Source: Phycisphaerae bacterium (lineage in GTDB: Bacteria; Planctomycetota; Phycisphaerae; Sedimentisphaerales; SM23-30). From it: a stretch of DNA of 7,025 nt. The position numbers and the translations under genes are program-made. A model generated the notes under the pieces. The model was not told the DNA's origin. It saw only the letters and a program-made list of their open reading frames with translations, and made no database searches. The stretch covers positions 1-7,025 of the forward strand of contig JAIPFO010000196.1 of the NCBI GenBank assembly GCA_021736565.1, read 5' to 3'. This document shows positions 6,488 through 7,025 of this stretch, piece after piece; positions within the stretch are counted from its first letter, which is position 1, and every line of letters begins with the position of its first letter.

Positions 6488-6507
6488 TTTTGACGCTGGC
6501 GTCAAAA
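6488..6507. promoter_or_regulatory. Palindrome TTTTGACGC/GCGTCAAAA in the lipoprotein leader
   Basis: TTTTGACGC (6488-6496) and GCGTCAAAA (6499-6507) form a perfect 9-bp inverted repeat around two bases. It lies about 17-36 bases downstream of the transcription start predicted for the lipoprotein gene, a good place for a dimeric repressor operator or a leader hairpin. Half-site CGTCAAAA recurs at 6422-6429 and 1829-1836. No known regulator is assigned. Confidence 0.5.
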
Positions 6508-6530
6508 AGACCCTTCATATCGGGCAGGTA

Positions 6531-6559
6531 AGTATAGCAGGATAACGAAAGTTTGCCAA
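6531..6559 (-). promoter_or_regulatory. Sigma70-type promoter for the lipoprotein gene
   Basis: On the minus strand TTGGCA (plus 6554-6559) and TATACT (plus 6531-6536) are separated by exactly 17 bases; each matches five of six consensus positions. Transcription would start near 6524 and give a leader of about 140 bases before the ATG at 6385. The leader would contain the 6488-6507 palindrome and shared block B. The internal start at 6235 would lie about 290 bases from this start site, which slightly favours the upstream ATG. Confidence 0.65.
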
Positions 6560-6616
6560 CTGCTCTTTTGAACGAGATGAGAAAAGAGTGGGGGGGCTCA
6601 CCTGGCAAATGATCAA

Positions 6617-6852
6617 AAGGCTCCTGGAGCCGTTTTTGGCGATTTAGGTAATAGAGCCATTAGAGACTACTTGATACCCCCTGGATACCCTCCTGCCCTT
6701 ACTCGATTTACTAATCCGGGCGGCCCAGACCCGCGAGGTGTTCTTACCATGTGAGAACGAAACGTCACACGGACTCTTTCCACGACTTAAAAACGGAGAA
6801 CCCCATCCCCCGCTTCTAACCGCCTTAACGCCGTAGGCGTAAAATCTTTGTA
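6617..6852. repeat. Repeat R2, diverged copy of R1 (1494-1693)
   Basis: The left edge is GGCTCC-T-GGAGCC (6619-6631), flanked by A-rich sequence on the left and T-rich sequence on the right, so it looks terminator-like in both directions. The core 6617-6754 aligns with R1 without gaps. The right part is about 36 bases longer than in R1 and ends with hairpin ACGCC-GTA-GGCGT (6828-6840) and ATCTTTGTA (6844-6852). It lies upstream of the lipoprotein promoter. On the plus strand 45 codons are open before a TGA shared with R1, but no start codon precedes them. On the minus strand a frame is open across the element (6644-6895). Neither strand has a recognised product. Confidence 0.75.
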
Positions 6853-6900
6853 GAAAAAGTTCATCTAAAATCAAACAGTCCCGAAGGGACGACATCTCTG
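6828..6900. repeat. Two tandem REP-like hairpins with ATCTYTG boxes
   Basis: ACGCC-GTA-GGCGT (6828-6840) is followed by AAAATCTTTGTAG. GTCCC-GAA-GGGAC (6878-6890) is followed by GACATCTCTGGAT. The two units share the layout of a triloop hairpin followed a few bases later by ATCTYTG; a third lies at the end of R1 (1667-1693). I recall similar TCCCGAAGGGA-type palindromes scattered in many bacterial genomes, but the exact family cannot be confirmed here. Confidence 0.45.
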
Positions 6901-7025
6901 GATCCTAAACCCTTGCATATAATATAAGATATCGTTCTGCAGCCCTTCCCCCCAGGGTAGGACAAGCATCCTTCTTGTCATAAAAAAAACCTCGCGCAGC
7001 GACACCCTATGAGCCTTGTAGGGGT
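6901..7025. other. Window end: one hairpin, no supportable gene
   Basis: GACAAG (6961-6966) pairs with CTTGTC (6974-6979). An eight-base A-run follows on the plus strand, so it is not an intrinsic terminator on either strand. A TATAAT at 6918-6923 has no good -35 partner. A 37-codon minus ORF starting at ATG 6981 ends inside the GTCCC-GAA-GGGAC palindrome and is probably chance. Confidence 0.4.

Noticed and set aside
6339..6608. 89-codon minus ORF upstream of the lipoprotein gene
   Set aside because: It starts upstream of the predicted promoter, crosses the palindrome and overlaps the lipoprotein start in another frame.

Overview
The window reads as chromosomal DNA of a member of the Planctomycetota, most likely a Phycisphaerae-like lineage. 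The evidence is a prepilin-like protein with an N-terminal G/FTLIELLVVISIIALL motif and a C-terminal H-X9-DG motif, a protein matching the lipoprotein family I know as DUF6655, and a giant AsmA-like protein. Lentisphaerota or Verrucomicrobiota cannot be excluded from the prepilin alone. No rRNA, tRNA, CRISPR array, transposase or phage gene is visible.

There are three convincing genes, all on the minus strand, so transcription runs right to left: a DUF6655-like lipoprotein (5630-6385), an AsmA-like envelope protein of 1125 residues (1951-5328), and the H-X9-DG prepilin-like protein (662-1474). All three products should be envelope-located or exported. The gaps between them are 301 and 476 bases, and good sigma70-type promoters lie before the lipoprotein and the prepilin gene. 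They are therefore probably not one tight operon, and no direct functional link can be shown.

The gaps are unusually rich in repeats and hairpins. (i) A ~200-236 bp element occurs twice in the same orientation (R1 1494-1693, R2 6617-6852). Its core of 138 bp aligns without a gap at about 72% identity by hand count. R1 lies between a predicted promoter and the prepilin ribosome binding site, so it would be transcribed as the leader of that gene. (ii) A shorter shared block carrying the 14-mer CACGTCAAAAGTCA lies at 1814-1875 and 6399-6477, and its core CGTCAAAA also forms a palindrome at 6488-6507. (iii) Small hairpins with GAA or GTA triloops recur at 5461, 5505, 6828 and 6878. (iv) A 14-bp perfect stem sits at 5555-5598. 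(v) A GGACTGGC palindrome followed by a T-run is the likely terminator of the prepilin gene.

The left end (1-661) holds no convincing gene. It has a hairpin cluster at about 80-220, a 56-codon minus-strand ORF of doubtful reality, and the terminator. The right end (6853-7025) holds hairpins and no supportable gene. The best candidate for something undescribed is the R1/R2 element: a dispersed palindrome-bounded repeat, a leader RNA, or a decayed or small protein-coding unit.
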